Source of the DNA: Streptomyces ambofaciens ATCC 23877
GTDB lineage: Bacteria > Actinomycetota > Actinomycetes > Streptomycetales > Streptomycetaceae
Length of the DNA stretch: 64,000 nucleotides
Direction: 5' to 3'
NCBI RefSeq assembly: GCF_001267885.1
Contig: NZ_CP012382.1
Span: forward strand, 1,475,001 to 1,539,000
The stretch's first letter is position 1. Each line of letters opens with the position of its first letter. A program made the position numbers and the translations under genes. Shown here one piece after another: positions 43,283-52,438 of this stretch. Below the pieces are notes generated by a model. It worked only from the letters and a program-made list of their open reading frames with translations, was not told the origin of the DNA and did not search any database.

Positions 43283-43309
43283 GGGAATCTTTACCGCCGC
43301 CCGGACGTT
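43283..43309 (+). promoter_or_regulatory. Sigma-R promoter of rbpA
   Basis: GGGAAT (43283-43288), an 18-base spacer and GTT (43307-43309) match the disulfide-stress sigma factor consensus GGAAT-N18-GTT exactly. rbpA is a known sigma-R target in S. coelicolor. Transcription should start about 55 bp before the ATG. Confidence 0.83.
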
Positions 43310-43370
43310 GACCGGATGACGACGACAGCGACACCTGTCCTGTGGGCGACAAGCCCGGGAGGCACGATTC

Positions 43371-43745
43371 ATGAGTGAGCGAGCTCTTCGCGGCACGCGC
43401 CTCGTGGTGACCAGCTACGAGACGGACCGCGGCATCGACCTGGCCCCGCGCCAGGCCGTGGAGTACGCATGCGAGAAGGGGCATCGATTCGAGATGCCCT
43501 TCTCGGTGGAGGCGGAGATCCCGCCGGAGTGGGAGTGCAAGGTCTGCGGGGCCCAGGCACTCCTCGTGGACGGCGACGGCCCTGAGGAAAAGAAGGCCAA
43601 GCCCGCGCGTACGCACTGGGACATGCTGATGGAGCGCCGCACCCGCGAGGAACTCGAAGAGGTCCTCGAGGAGCGGCTGGCCGTTCTGCGCTCCGGCGCG
43701 ATGAACATCGCGGTGCATCCGCGGGACAGCCGCAAGAGTGCGTAG
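43371..43745 (+). CDS. rbpA: RNA polymerase-binding protein RbpA
   Basis: This 124-residue activator binds the principal sigma factor and core RNA polymerase and stabilises open complexes. The N-terminal region GTRLVVTSYETDRGIDLAPR is followed by the zinc-related core domain (EYACEKGHRFEMPF and WECKVCGAQALL). The basic linker EEKKAKPARTHWDMLMERR precedes a C-terminal sigma-interaction helix (EELEEVLEERLAVLR). Sequence and length match S. coelicolor RbpA closely. A sigma-R promoter lies upstream and a strong terminator downstream. Confidence 0.97.
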   Translation: MSERALRGTRLVVTSYETDRGIDLAPRQAVEYACEKGHRFEMPFSVEAEIPPEWECKVCGAQALLVDGDGPEEKKAKPARTHWDMLMERRTREELEEVLEERLAVLRSGAMNIAVHPRDSRKSA

Positions 43746-43768
43746 CGGGAAACCGTAAGCAACGAACA

Positions 43769-43814
43769 CCGCGGGTGCCGGACGTGAGCTTCACGTCCGG
43801 CACCCGCGGTTTTT
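43769..43814. terminator. Strong hairpin terminator between rbpA and fxsA
   Basis: A perfect 19-bp stem (43769-43787 with 43791-43809) has a 3-base loop and is followed by TTTTT (43810-43814). It terminates rbpA and, being symmetrical, could also end the convergent fxsA transcript. Confidence 0.93.
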
Positions 43815-43865
43815 GCTGCGTGGGAGACGTCCGGACCGCTCGCCGGACGGCGCGCGGCCTTCAGG

Positions 43866-44438
43866 TCAGTGCGTCAGCGGCGGGCGGGGACCCTGCGGGG
43901 CTTCCTGCGGGTCGTCGCGCACGACCTCGCCCTGGACCACCTTGCCGTCCGGCTGGTGCATGCGGGCCTGGCGGAAGGCGTCGCCCAGGGTGCCCGGACG
44001 GGCCTCACGGAGCTTGCGCTCCACCGTCCGCTCCGCGTACCGGCTCACCGCCTTCTGGACCGGGGGCAGCAGCATGAGCAGCCCCAGCGCGTCCGAGATC
44101 AGGCCGGGGAGGATCAGGAGCAGCCCGCCCAGCATCATCAGGCCGTTGCCCTCGCTGTTCGGCCGGGCCTCGGGCGGCATGCCGGACTGCTGCTGCTGCA
44201 GTGTGCGGGTCAGGTTCCGGAAGGCCCGGCGGCCCGCGGCCTTGATGACCACGGAGCCGAGGACGATGCCCGCGACCAGCAGCAGGAAGACCACGAAGCC
44301 GCTGGAGGCCCCCGCGACCACGGTCAGCAGCCAGATCTCCAGGACGAGCCAAGCGGCGACACCCAGCGGCAGGAACGTGCGCAGCCGGGAGCGTGGGGGC
44401 CGGGCGGGGGACCTGGGGGTCTGAGCGCCAGTCGTCAT
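43866..44438 (-). CDS. fxsA: FxsA family membrane protein
   Basis: The 190-residue protein has about four hydrophobic segments: two from residue 24 to 64 and a third region LMMLGGLLLILPGLISDALG that contains the family signature with the conserved P-G-x-x-x-D. E. coli FxsA, when overproduced, relieves phage T7 exclusion by F plasmid PifA; its basic role is unknown. The C-terminal 60 residues are hydrophilic. It is convergent with rbpA, and ppm lies upstream on the same strand. Confidence 0.88.
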   Translation of the reverse strand: MTTGAQTPRSPARPPRSRLRTFLPLGVAAWLVLEIWLLTVVAGASSGFVVFLLLVAGIVLGSVVIKAAGRRAFRNLTRTLQQQQSGMPPEARPNSEGNGLMMLGGLLLILPGLISDALGLLMLLPPVQKAVSRYAERTVERKLREARPGTLGDAFRQARMHQPDGKVVQGEVVRDDPQEAPQGPRPPLTH

Positions 44439-44483
44439 ACCCCCAGTGTGCCTGGCCCCGGCTCAGCGCGGCATAAGGGGGCG

Positions 44484-45602
44484 TCAGGCGTTGTCGTCGG
44501 GTGCCCGGGTCGACTTGTCGCCTGTTCCGGCGGGCTCCTCGGCCGAACCGGCAGCAGGCTCCTCGGCCGCCTCGCTCCGCTTCTCGGCGGGCTCCGGCGC
44601 ACCCTTCCCCGACGACCCGGACGCCGCCTTCCCCGACGACCCGGACGCCGCCTTCCCGGCCGACTCGGAGGCGAGCCCCCCGGCCGACTCCGGGACGTCC
44701 TTCCCGGCCGCCTCCGAAACGTCCTTCCCGGCCGGCTCCGTCGCCGATCCGGCCGGCTCCTTCGCCGCTTCGCCGGACGCCCCGCCGATCGGCTCACCGG
44801 CCGCCCTGCCCGGCTGCCGGTCGCGCCCCAGGACCTTGCCGACCCGCTCCCCCACGCCCCACGTGGTGACCCGCCAGAGGGCCTCCACGAGGATGTCGCG
44901 GCTCATCTTGGAGTCGCCGTGCTCGCGCTCGACGAAGGTGATGGGCACCTCGACGACGTGGTAACCGGCCTTGATCGCCCGGCGGGCCAGGTCGACCTGG
45001 AAGCAGTAGCCCTGCGAGGAGACCTCGTCCAGGCCGAGGCCCTCCAGGGTCTCGCGGCGGAAGGCGCGGTAGCCGCCGGTGATGTCGCGCAGCGGCAGGT
45101 CGAGTGCGAGGCGCGAGTACATGCTGCCGCCCCGGGAGATGAACTCGCGGGACTTGGGCCAGTTCACCACCCGCCCGCCGGGCACCCAGCGGGAACCGAG
45201 CACCAGGTCGGCGCCCTTGAGGGCGGTGAGCAGGCGGGGCAGTTCCTCGGGCTGGTGGGAGCCGTCGGCGTCCATCTCGATCAGCACGCCGTAGCCGTGC
45301 TCCAGGCCCCAGCGGAAACCCGCGAGGTAGGCGGCGCCGAGGCCCTCCTTGCCCCTGCGGTGCAGGACCTGGACGTGGTCGTCCCCGGCGGCCAGTTCGT
45401 CGGCGAGCTTGCCCGTGCCGTCGGGGCTGTTGTCGTCGGCCACGAGGACGTGCGCCTCGGGGACCGCCTCGCGCACGCGCGTGACGATCGCCTTGATGTT
45501 CTCCGCCTCGTTGTAGGTCGGGATGATCACCAAGGCCGTACCCAGGGGATCGAACCGCCTCCCCCGTCCCGCTGCCGCGGGCGTCCCGTCGCCGTCGTTC
45601 AC
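44484..45602 (-). CDS. ppm: Polyprenol phosphate mannose synthase with a long repeat tail
   Basis: This GT2 enzyme moves mannose from GDP-mannose to polyprenyl phosphate, the donor for protein O-mannosylation. Motifs are LVIIPTYNEAENIKAIV, VADDNSPDGTGKL and the metal-binding IEMDADGSHQPEELP, followed by LVLGSRWVPGG. The catalytic part covers about 265 of 372 residues. The rest is a low-complexity tail of Gly/Ser/Ala/Glu/Lys repeats, including two identical GKAASGSS units. The start is GTG. In S. coelicolor the homologous gene is needed for phage phiC31 infection, through its role in glycosylating the receptor. The repeated tail is expected to vary between strains. Confidence 0.9.
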   Translation of the reverse strand: MNDGDGTPAAAGRGRRFDPLGTALVIIPTYNEAENIKAIVTRVREAVPEAHVLVADDNSPDGTGKLADELAAGDDHVQVLHRRGKEGLGAAYLAGFRWGLEHGYGVLIEMDADGSHQPEELPRLLTALKGADLVLGSRWVPGGRVVNWPKSREFISRGGSMYSRLALDLPLRDITGGYRAFRRETLEGLGLDEVSSQGYCFQVDLARRAIKAGYHVVEVPITFVEREHGDSKMSRDILVEALWRVTTWGVGERVGKVLGRDRQPGRAAGEPIGGASGEAAKEPAGSATEPAGKDVSEAAGKDVPESAGGLASESAGKAASGSSGKAASGSSGKGAPEPAEKRSEAAEEPAAGSAEEPAGTGDKSTRAPDDNA

Positions 45603-46128
45603 CGCTGCCCCTTCATGTCCGTACGCAGAGCACCACCTTAATGGCCGCGGCCTGCGCCGACGTGACAGGACGTGCGTACGGCGGTGTCGTTTCCCGGGGA
45701 GCGGGGTAGGGATGCCCGTTCAGGACCGTTTCCGCTGCGGATGGGGGCCCGGCGCCCTTCGGGCCGACCTGGGACCCGCTGGCTGCGGATCGACCGAAAG
45801 CCGTTGTCTACTGAGCGCCCGGGCCCCACCCGGGTCACACCTCCCGACCGGCGGGAACGTTCCCTCGTCGCGGCGCGAGCGCTGAGCCTGGCTCCCAGCG
45901 ACGGTGCCCCGGTGCGGCACACCGTCCCTGACCCAGCGGTGCCGCGACGCGTGCGCGAAGGATTCCCCGGTCGGACGTCCGGTGGTGGACTCCGCCGAAC
46001 CTACCGGCCCCCCGCCGTCGCCTGTCAACAGTCGTGCGACCTGCGACTTCCGCGCCAATGCCCAGGTCAGCGGGGAGGCGCCGCAGGTCGTACCCGGGAG
46101 AAGATCATCGCCCCGTCGGCCGCCGAGA
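45603..46128. other. 526-bp gene-free gap with a structured element
   Basis: No frame in this gap shows a start with a ribosome binding site and a plausible protein. A nested hairpin lies at 46034-46093: a 12-bp outer stem (GTGCGACCTGCG with CGCAGGTCGTAC, one G-T pair) and a 5-bp inner stem (GCGCC with GGCGC), separated by a 6-base bulge. A second GC-rich hairpin with a TTCG-like turn lies near 45743-45763. The upstream part should hold the ppm promoter. Confidence 0.55.
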
Positions 46129-47733
46129 TCACTCGCCCGGCCGTACGAAGACGGTCCGGCCGCCGACGACGGTGCGCAGGCAGACGGGCAGATCCCGGCC
46201 CGGGGTGAGGTCGGGCAGGCCCGGGGTGCCGGAACGCGGGTCGGTCGACCAGCGTGCGACCCGGTCGTCGGGAGCCTGGACCACCAGTTCACCGGTACGC
46301 CAGACCGCGTAGTCGGCGGGGGCGCCCGGCACCAGGACGCCCGCGTCGTCGCGTCCCACCGCCCGCCAGCCACCGCGCGTGTGCGCAGTGAACGCCGCAC
46401 GCACGGAGACGCGGTGCTCCGGCGTGCGGTGGAACGCGGCGGCCCGGACGGTGCCCCACGGATCGAGGGGCGTGACCGGGCTGTCGGAGCCGAAGGCGAG
46501 CGGGACACCGGCGCGCAGCAGGGCGGCGTAGGGGTTGAGCGTGCGGGCCCGTCCGGCGCCCAGGCGGGCGGCGTAGAGGCCGTCCTCGCCGCCCCACAGG
46601 GCGTCGAAGGCGGGCTGGACGGAGGCGGTCAGGCCCAGCTCGGCGAAGGCCGCGACGGTCTCGGGCGTGAGCATCTCGGCGTGCTCGACGCGGTGGCGGG
46701 CGGCGCGGACGCGCGCGAGGCCGAGCTTCTCGGCGGCGGCGCGCACGCCCTCCACGACGGCGGTCACGGCGGCGTCGCCGATGGCGTGGAAGCCCGCCTG
46801 GAGTCCGGCCTCGGTGCAGGCGACCACGTGGGCGGCGACGGCGGCGGCGTCCAGGTAGGCGATGCCCTGGTGACCGGCGTCGGCGTACGGCTCGTGCAGG
46901 CAGGCCGTGTGGGAGCCGAGGGCGCCGTCGACGAAGAGGTCACCGGCGGCACCGACAGCGCCCAGCTCCCTCGCCTTGTCGACATCCTGTTCGGCCCAGT
47001 AGCCGATCACCCGGGGTCCGGCCTCTGCGGCCGACAGCCGCAGCAGGCCGGTGAGGTCGTCCTCCGAGGAGATCTCCGGCCCTGCGCATTCGTGAACGGT
47101 GCCGATACCGAGCGAGGCGGCGTGCGCGAGGGCCGCACGCTGGGCCTCCGTGCGCTGGGCGGGGGCCACGGCCCCCAGGGCGGCCGCGCGTACGGCGTGG
47201 TGGGCGTCGGCCGTGAGCGGACCGTCCGCGCGGTCGCCGGCCCCGGGGATCAGGTCGAGCAGGGCGGTGGTGACGACGGCCGAGTGGACGTCGATACGAC
47301 TGAGGTAGAGCGGGCGGCCGCCGGTCGCCTCGTCCAGCTCCGCGCGCGTCGGGGGCAGGCCGTCGGGCCAGCGGGAGGCGTCCCAGCCGTGCCCGAGGAG
47401 GACGCGGTCGCCCGGGCGGGCCGCCGCGAAGTCCCGTACGAGGGCGAGGGCCGCCTCACGGGTGGGAGCGCCGGAGAGGTCGAGGCCGGTGAGGGCGAAG
47501 CCGGTGGCGGTGGTGTGCACATGTGCGTCGGTGAACGCCGGGGTGACCAGGGCGCCGTCCAGGTCGATCACCTCGTCCACGCCGTCCGCGAAGGCGTCGG
47601 CGGCGCCCTCGGAGCCGACCCAGGCGACCTGGCCGCGTTCGACGACCATCGCCGTCGCGAAGGGGTCGGCGGGACTGTGGACCTCGCCGCGGCGCAGCAG
47701 GACGGTCGTGGACGGGGTGGTGGACTCACTCAT
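46129..47733 (-). CDS. Amidohydrolase superfamily protein (YtcJ-like)
   Basis: The 534-residue metal-dependent hydrolase has the amidohydrolase start PAFTDAHVHTTATGFAL (His-x-His metal pair), then HECAGPEISSEDDL, FHAIGDAAVTAVVEG and RHRVEHAEMLTPE. The C-terminal metal aspartate lies in LAFGSDSPVTPLDPW. This order is typical of YtcJ/LAF3-type proteins with unknown substrates, probably amides or imides. No signal peptide is visible. It stands alone, with a divergent or independent promoter between 47734 and 47868. Confidence 0.88.
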   Translation of the reverse strand: MSESTTPSTTVLLRRGEVHSPADPFATAMVVERGQVAWVGSEGAADAFADGVDEVIDLDGALVTPAFTDAHVHTTATGFALTGLDLSGAPTREAALALVRDFAAARPGDRVLLGHGWDASRWPDGLPPTRAELDEATGGRPLYLSRIDVHSAVVTTALLDLIPGAGDRADGPLTADAHHAVRAAALGAVAPAQRTEAQRAALAHAASLGIGTVHECAGPEISSEDDLTGLLRLSAAEAGPRVIGYWAEQDVDKARELGAVGAAGDLFVDGALGSHTACLHEPYADAGHQGIAYLDAAAVAAHVVACTEAGLQAGFHAIGDAAVTAVVEGVRAAAEKLGLARVRAARHRVEHAEMLTPETVAAFAELGLTASVQPAFDALWGGEDGLYAARLGAGRARTLNPYAALLRAGVPLAFGSDSPVTPLDPWGTVRAAAFHRTPEHRVSVRAAFTAHTRGGWRAVGRDDAGVLVPGAPADYAVWRTGELVVQAPDDRVARWSTDPRSGTPGLPDLTPGRDLPVCLRTVVGGRTVFVRPGE

Positions 47734-47868
47734 GGCACCAGTCTCGCCCCTCGCGCGGACCGGCCGGCACGCAGGTCGGCGCCGTGCGGGGGTGCGCGCA
47801 CTCCTGACCGCGAACGGCTGCGGGCGTCCGCCGGCGGCCGGGCCGGCGCTCGCGGCCCGCGGCGGCGG

Positions 47869-48309
47869 TCAGACGCGGGGCGGCCGGGCCTCGTAGGGCG
47901 TGGACAGCACCACGGTGGTCCGGGTCGAGACGCCCGCGAGGGAGCGGACGCGGGCGAGCAGTTCCTCCAGCTCGTGCGGGGTGGCCACGCGCACCTTGAG
48001 GATGTAGTTCTCGTCGCCCGCGACGCTGTGGCAGGCCTCGATCTCGGGGACCCCGGCCAGGCGCTCCGCGATGTCGTCGGGGGCGCTGGGGTCGAACGGT
48101 TTGACGGAGATGAACGCGGTCATCGGCAGCCCGACGGCCTCCGGGTCGACGACCGCGGCGTACCCGCGGATGACGCCACGCTGCTCCAGCCGCCGCACCC
48201 GCTGGTGCACGGCCGACGTGGACAGGCCCGTGGCCTTGCCCAGGTCTGTGTAGCTCATCCGCCCGTCCCTGACGAGCAGCTGCACGATCTGTCGGTCCAG
48301 CTCCTCCAT
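47869..48309 (-). CDS. Lrp/AsnC-family transcription regulator
   Basis: The 146-residue regulator has an N-terminal helix-turn-helix (IVQLLVRDGRMSYTDLGKAT, then LSTSAVHQRVRRLEQRGVI) and a RAM effector domain (CHSVAGDENYILKVRVATPH). I start at ATG 48309 (MEELDRQIV). An in-frame ATG at 48366 would add 19 residues, and neither has a strong ribosome binding site. Its target may be amino-acid metabolism. It lies upstream of the amidohydrolase gene on the same strand, with a 135-bp gap. Confidence 0.9.
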   Translation of the reverse strand: MEELDRQIVQLLVRDGRMSYTDLGKATGLSTSAVHQRVRRLEQRGVIRGYAAVVDPEAVGLPMTAFISVKPFDPSAPDDIAERLAGVPEIEACHSVAGDENYILKVRVATPHELEELLARVRSLAGVSTRTTVVLSTPYEARPPRV

Positions 48310-48577
48310 GGCGCAAGAACCTACAGTGCGCTTGATCTCCTCCGATACCTGAGCGGCCCAGGTCATGCCCTGTTCGTGATGTGACGGCCGGTCGGCCGGC
48401 GGACGGGCGGGGCACGAACCCGTCGCAGAGGGCACTTGTAGGGGGTGTGTGACGAAGACCACACCTCCCGGCCGTTCTCCGTGATGTTCTCGTGATTACC
48501 CCGTAGGGGGGACGGGAAGTGCTTGCTGTGGTCGAGGCCGCAGTGCCTTCACGGCCCAGCCCGAGGGGGAGAATCCC

Positions 48578-49015
48578 ATGCAGAGTCTTAAGCGCCCTGG
48601 ACGTACCACGCCCAAGCGGCAGCAGCCGGTCGTCGAGCCCGTTCCGGAGGGCGTCGAACCCGACGCCCTCGACGAGGAGGAGCTCGACACCTACGACACG
48701 TTCGAGATGTACCGGGTGATCTGCCCGGACTGTGCGCAGCCCATCGCCCTGCTGGCGGACGAGGAGGTGCTGCCGCAGCACGCGCTGTGCGCCTCACCGT
48801 GGAACCCGTTCGGCCTCACGGCGTGTGCGGGCACCGGCCGCAGGGCCACCGACGCCCGCCCGGCGGACGAGTCGTTCCAGCCCCACGAGCAGGACACCGC
48901 CCTGCTGTTGACGCTCCCCCAGGGCCTCGACTGGCGGACCCAGCCCTTCTCCCACGTCGGCGGTCCGGGCTCGCGCCCGATGCGCGTGCCGACGATGCGG
49001 CGCGAGGCGGCCTGA
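48578..49015 (+). CDS. Hypothetical protein with a zinc-ribbon-like centre
   Basis: The 145-residue soluble protein has an acidic segment (VEPDALDEEELDTYDTFEMY), then CPDCAQPIALLADEEVLPQH and CASPWNPFGLTACAG, which together provide four cysteines and a histidine for a possible zinc site. GGGGGAGA precedes the ATG. In S. coelicolor a similar gene sits between the Lrp regulator and the acyl-CoA dehydrogenase genes, so it is conserved in the genus. No function is known to me. Confidence 0.78.
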   Translation: MQSLKRPGRTTPKRQQPVVEPVPEGVEPDALDEEELDTYDTFEMYRVICPDCAQPIALLADEEVLPQHALCASPWNPFGLTACAGTGRRATDARPADESFQPHEQDTALLLTLPQGLDWRTQPFSHVGGPGSRPMRVPTMRREAA

Positions 49016-49276
49016 GCCCACGTGTGCCACCCGGGCGGTCACTGTCCGGGGGCGACCGTCGCTCACCCGCGACGACCCACCTGCTTCGCGATCCGTGGAC
49101 GGCCGTGAAGCAGGTGGGAGCGCTCCCCGGAGAAGGTCGCGGGGGCCGGAGGACCGTGGGGGACGACGGCGCGTCAGGCACCGTGCGGCGCCGACGACTC
49201 GGCGGCGGACACCCGCGAACTCACTCTCGATTCCGCGGGCCGGTGACCTGTCCGCACTCTGCCGCGTTGCCCGTGC

Positions 49277-49612
49277 ATGACCCCCACGTACTCGGCGACC
49301 GGGCCTCGGCGCCGCGCGTTCGTCCCGGTGCCCGCGGGACCGGTTCCGCCGGCCCCGCAGCCCCCGGACCCGCCGATCTACCGTGAGCTGATGCGGACCT
49401 GGGCCGACCGCGGCCGCACCCTGCCGGGACGGGACGACCCGGAATGGGTGCGCCTGGCGGCGCCCCCGCGCGGGCTGGGGGACTTCTTCACCACCGGCGA
49501 CCTCCGCGTCGCCGGCGGGTTCAGCGCGACCGGCGACTTCACCGTCACCGGTGACTGGAACGTCACCGGTGGCTTCAGCGTCCCTCGGGACCCGCGAGGT
49601 GACGGGCGATGA
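49277..49612 (+). CDS. Hypothetical protein with an internal six-residue repeat
   Basis: The 111-residue product has a proline-rich N-terminus (PVPAGPVPPAPQPPDPP), a conserved-looking helix YRELMRTWADRGRTLPGRDD and a PEWVRL segment. Five consecutive six-residue units follow: FTTGDL, RVAGGF, SATGDF, TVTGDW and NVTGGF. It closes with RDPRGDGR. Hexad repeats suggest a short beta-helix or sheet. No ribosome binding site precedes the ATG, so the start is uncertain. The 3' end overlaps the end of the convergent acyl-CoA dehydrogenase gene by 38 bp. Confidence 0.62.
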   Translation: MTPTYSATGPRRRAFVPVPAGPVPPAPQPPDPPIYRELMRTWADRGRTLPGRDDPEWVRLAAPPRGLGDFFTTGDLRVAGGFSATGDFTVTGDWNVTGGFSVPRDPRGDGR

Positions 49613-50747
49613 CCATCCGCTGGATCTGATTGGTGCCCTCGACGATCTGCAGCACCTTCGCCTCGCGCATGTAGCGTTCGGCCGGGAAGTCGGCGGTGTA
49701 GCCGTACCCGCCGAGGACCTGTACGGCGTCGGTGGTGACCCGCATCGCCGTGTCGGTGCAGTGCAGCTTGGCCATGGCGGCCTGCTTGGCGAAGGGCAGT
49801 CCGGCGTCGCGCAACCGTGCCGCGGTCAGGTACAGGGCACGGCCGGCCTCGATCTGGGTGGCCATGTCGGCGAGCATGAAGCGCAGTCCCTGGAAGTCGG
49901 CGATCGGCTTGCCGAACTGCCGCCGCTCCACGGCGTAGGACACCGCCTCGTCCAGCGCCGCCTGGGCCACACCGATCGCGCAGGCGGCGATGCCGAGCCG
50001 TCCCGAGTCGAGCGCGGACAGGGCGATCGCGAAGCCCTGTCCCTCGTCGCCGAGGCGTCGGGCGTCGGACACCCGCACGCCGTCGAGGTGGATCTGGGCG
50101 GTGGGCGAGCCCTTCAGCCCCATCTTCTTCTCCGGCACCGCGGCGCTCAGCCCTTCGGCGTCGGCGGGGACCAGGAAGGCGGTGATGCCCCGTGGCCCCT
50201 CCTCGCCCGTGCGCGCCATGACGGTGTAGAAGTCGGCGACGCCGCCGTGCGTGATCCACGCCTTGGTGCCGGTGATCACCCAGTCGTCGCCCGCGCGCAC
50301 GGCTCTGGTGCGCAGCGAGGCGGCGTCCGAGCCCGAGGCGGGTTCGGAGAGGCAGTAGGCACCGAGCAGGCCCCCGCCGAGCATCGCGGGCAGGTGCTCG
50401 ATCTGCTGTTCCTTGGTGCCGTAGGCGGCGAGCGCGTAGGAGGCGAGGGTGTGCACGCTGACGCCGAGGCCGACCGTGAGCCGGGCCGCGGCCAGCTCCT
50501 CGAGGACCTGGAGATAGACCTCGTAGGGCTGCTCACCGCCGCCGTAGTCGGCGTCGTAGGGCAGGCCGAGCAGGCCGGACTCGGAGAGCAGGGCGAAGAC
50601 CTGGCGCGGGAAGCGTCCGGCGTCCTCCTCCTCGGCCGCGTTCGGGGCGATCTCACGCTGCGCGATGTCGCGGACGAGCGAGATCAGATCCCGTGCCTCG
50701 TCCGTGGGCAGTTGCCGGTCCACCGGCTGCGGGGCGCGGTCGGGCAT
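49575..50747 (-). CDS. Acyl-CoA dehydrogenase
   Basis: The 390-residue FAD enzyme of beta-oxidation or branched-chain oxidation shows YCLSEPASGSDAASLRTRAV and ITGTKAWITHGGVADFYTVM for flavin binding and, near the C-terminus, QVLGGYGYTADFPAERYMRE and VEGTNQIQRMVIARHL, with the catalytic-base glutamate position of short-chain enzymes. It needs an electron-transfer flavoprotein, which is not nearby. Its promoter faces that of the chitinase gene. Confidence 0.93.
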   Translation of the reverse strand: MPDRAPQPVDRQLPTDEARDLISLVRDIAQREIAPNAAEEEDAGRFPRQVFALLSESGLLGLPYDADYGGGEQPYEVYLQVLEELAAARLTVGLGVSVHTLASYALAAYGTKEQQIEHLPAMLGGGLLGAYCLSEPASGSDAASLRTRAVRAGDDWVITGTKAWITHGGVADFYTVMARTGEEGPRGITAFLVPADAEGLSAAVPEKKMGLKGSPTAQIHLDGVRVSDARRLGDEGQGFAIALSALDSGRLGIAACAIGVAQAALDEAVSYAVERRQFGKPIADFQGLRFMLADMATQIEAGRALYLTAARLRDAGLPFAKQAAMAKLHCTDTAMRVTTDAVQVLGGYGYTADFPAERYMREAKVLQIVEGTNQIQRMVIARHLAGPEGR

Positions 50748-50986
50748 GGCGACGCTCTCCTCCCTGTCGGGCGCAACGGCGGACGTGCGCCTTGGGTGGA
50801 GGCGGTTCCGCCGGGTCGTTCGGGCCAGGCCGATGCTCGCACTCCCGGGTCGCGGAAGCGGCTGACCAGCGGCTGTGCGCTGTGAGTATGCCCGATCGGA
50901 GGCATGGAGTCACCAGTTAACGACCGCTTACTTCAAGAAATGCTCCGACCGGTTCCCGAGCCCCGGACCCGGCACTCCGGCCCGAA

Positions 50987-51030
50987 AATGGTCCGAACCA
51001 TTGACCACACTGGTCTAGTCCTCCTACGGT
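50987..51030 (+). promoter_or_regulatory. Chitinase promoter with two DasR-type operators
   Basis: A housekeeping-type promoter is TTGACC (51001-51006), an 18-bp spacer and TACGGT (51025-51030). Operator 1, AATGGTCCGAACCATT (50987-51002), overlaps the -35 box. Operator 2, ACTGGTCTAGTCCTCC (51009-51024), fills the spacer. The centres are 22 bp apart, about two helical turns. This is the direct-repeat arrangement known from Streptomyces chitinase promoters and bound by DasR. Confidence 0.86.
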
Positions 51031-51103
51031 GACGGACCGAACGCATTACCGCGTTCATGCCAATCGGCGAGCGTTCCCTCTTCCCCCCACGAGGAGACAC
51101 CCG

Positions 51104-52375
<1,272 letters not shown>

Positions 52376-52390
52376 CCTGACCCACGGGGG

Positions 52391-52430
52391 GCGGAGGGGC
52401 GGAGGCCGGCTCGGGTCTGCGCCCCTCCGC
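52391..52430. terminator. Hairpin between the chitinase and TetR genes
   Basis: An 11-bp perfect stem (GCGGAGGGGCG at 52391-52401 with CGCCCCTCCGC at 52420-52430) encloses an 18-base loop. It lies between two convergent genes and has no T tract. Confidence 0.68.
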
Positions 52431-52438
52431 TGCGCGCG

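Noticed and set aside
43125..43319. 64-codon frame upstream of rbpA
   Set aside because: It covers the sigma-R promoter, has no ribosome binding site and no recognisable features.
45672..46208. Frames in the gap between ppm and the amidohydrolase gene
   Set aside because: No ribosome binding site, Arg/Pro/Gly-rich translations and no recognisable domain. The region is better described as intergenic.
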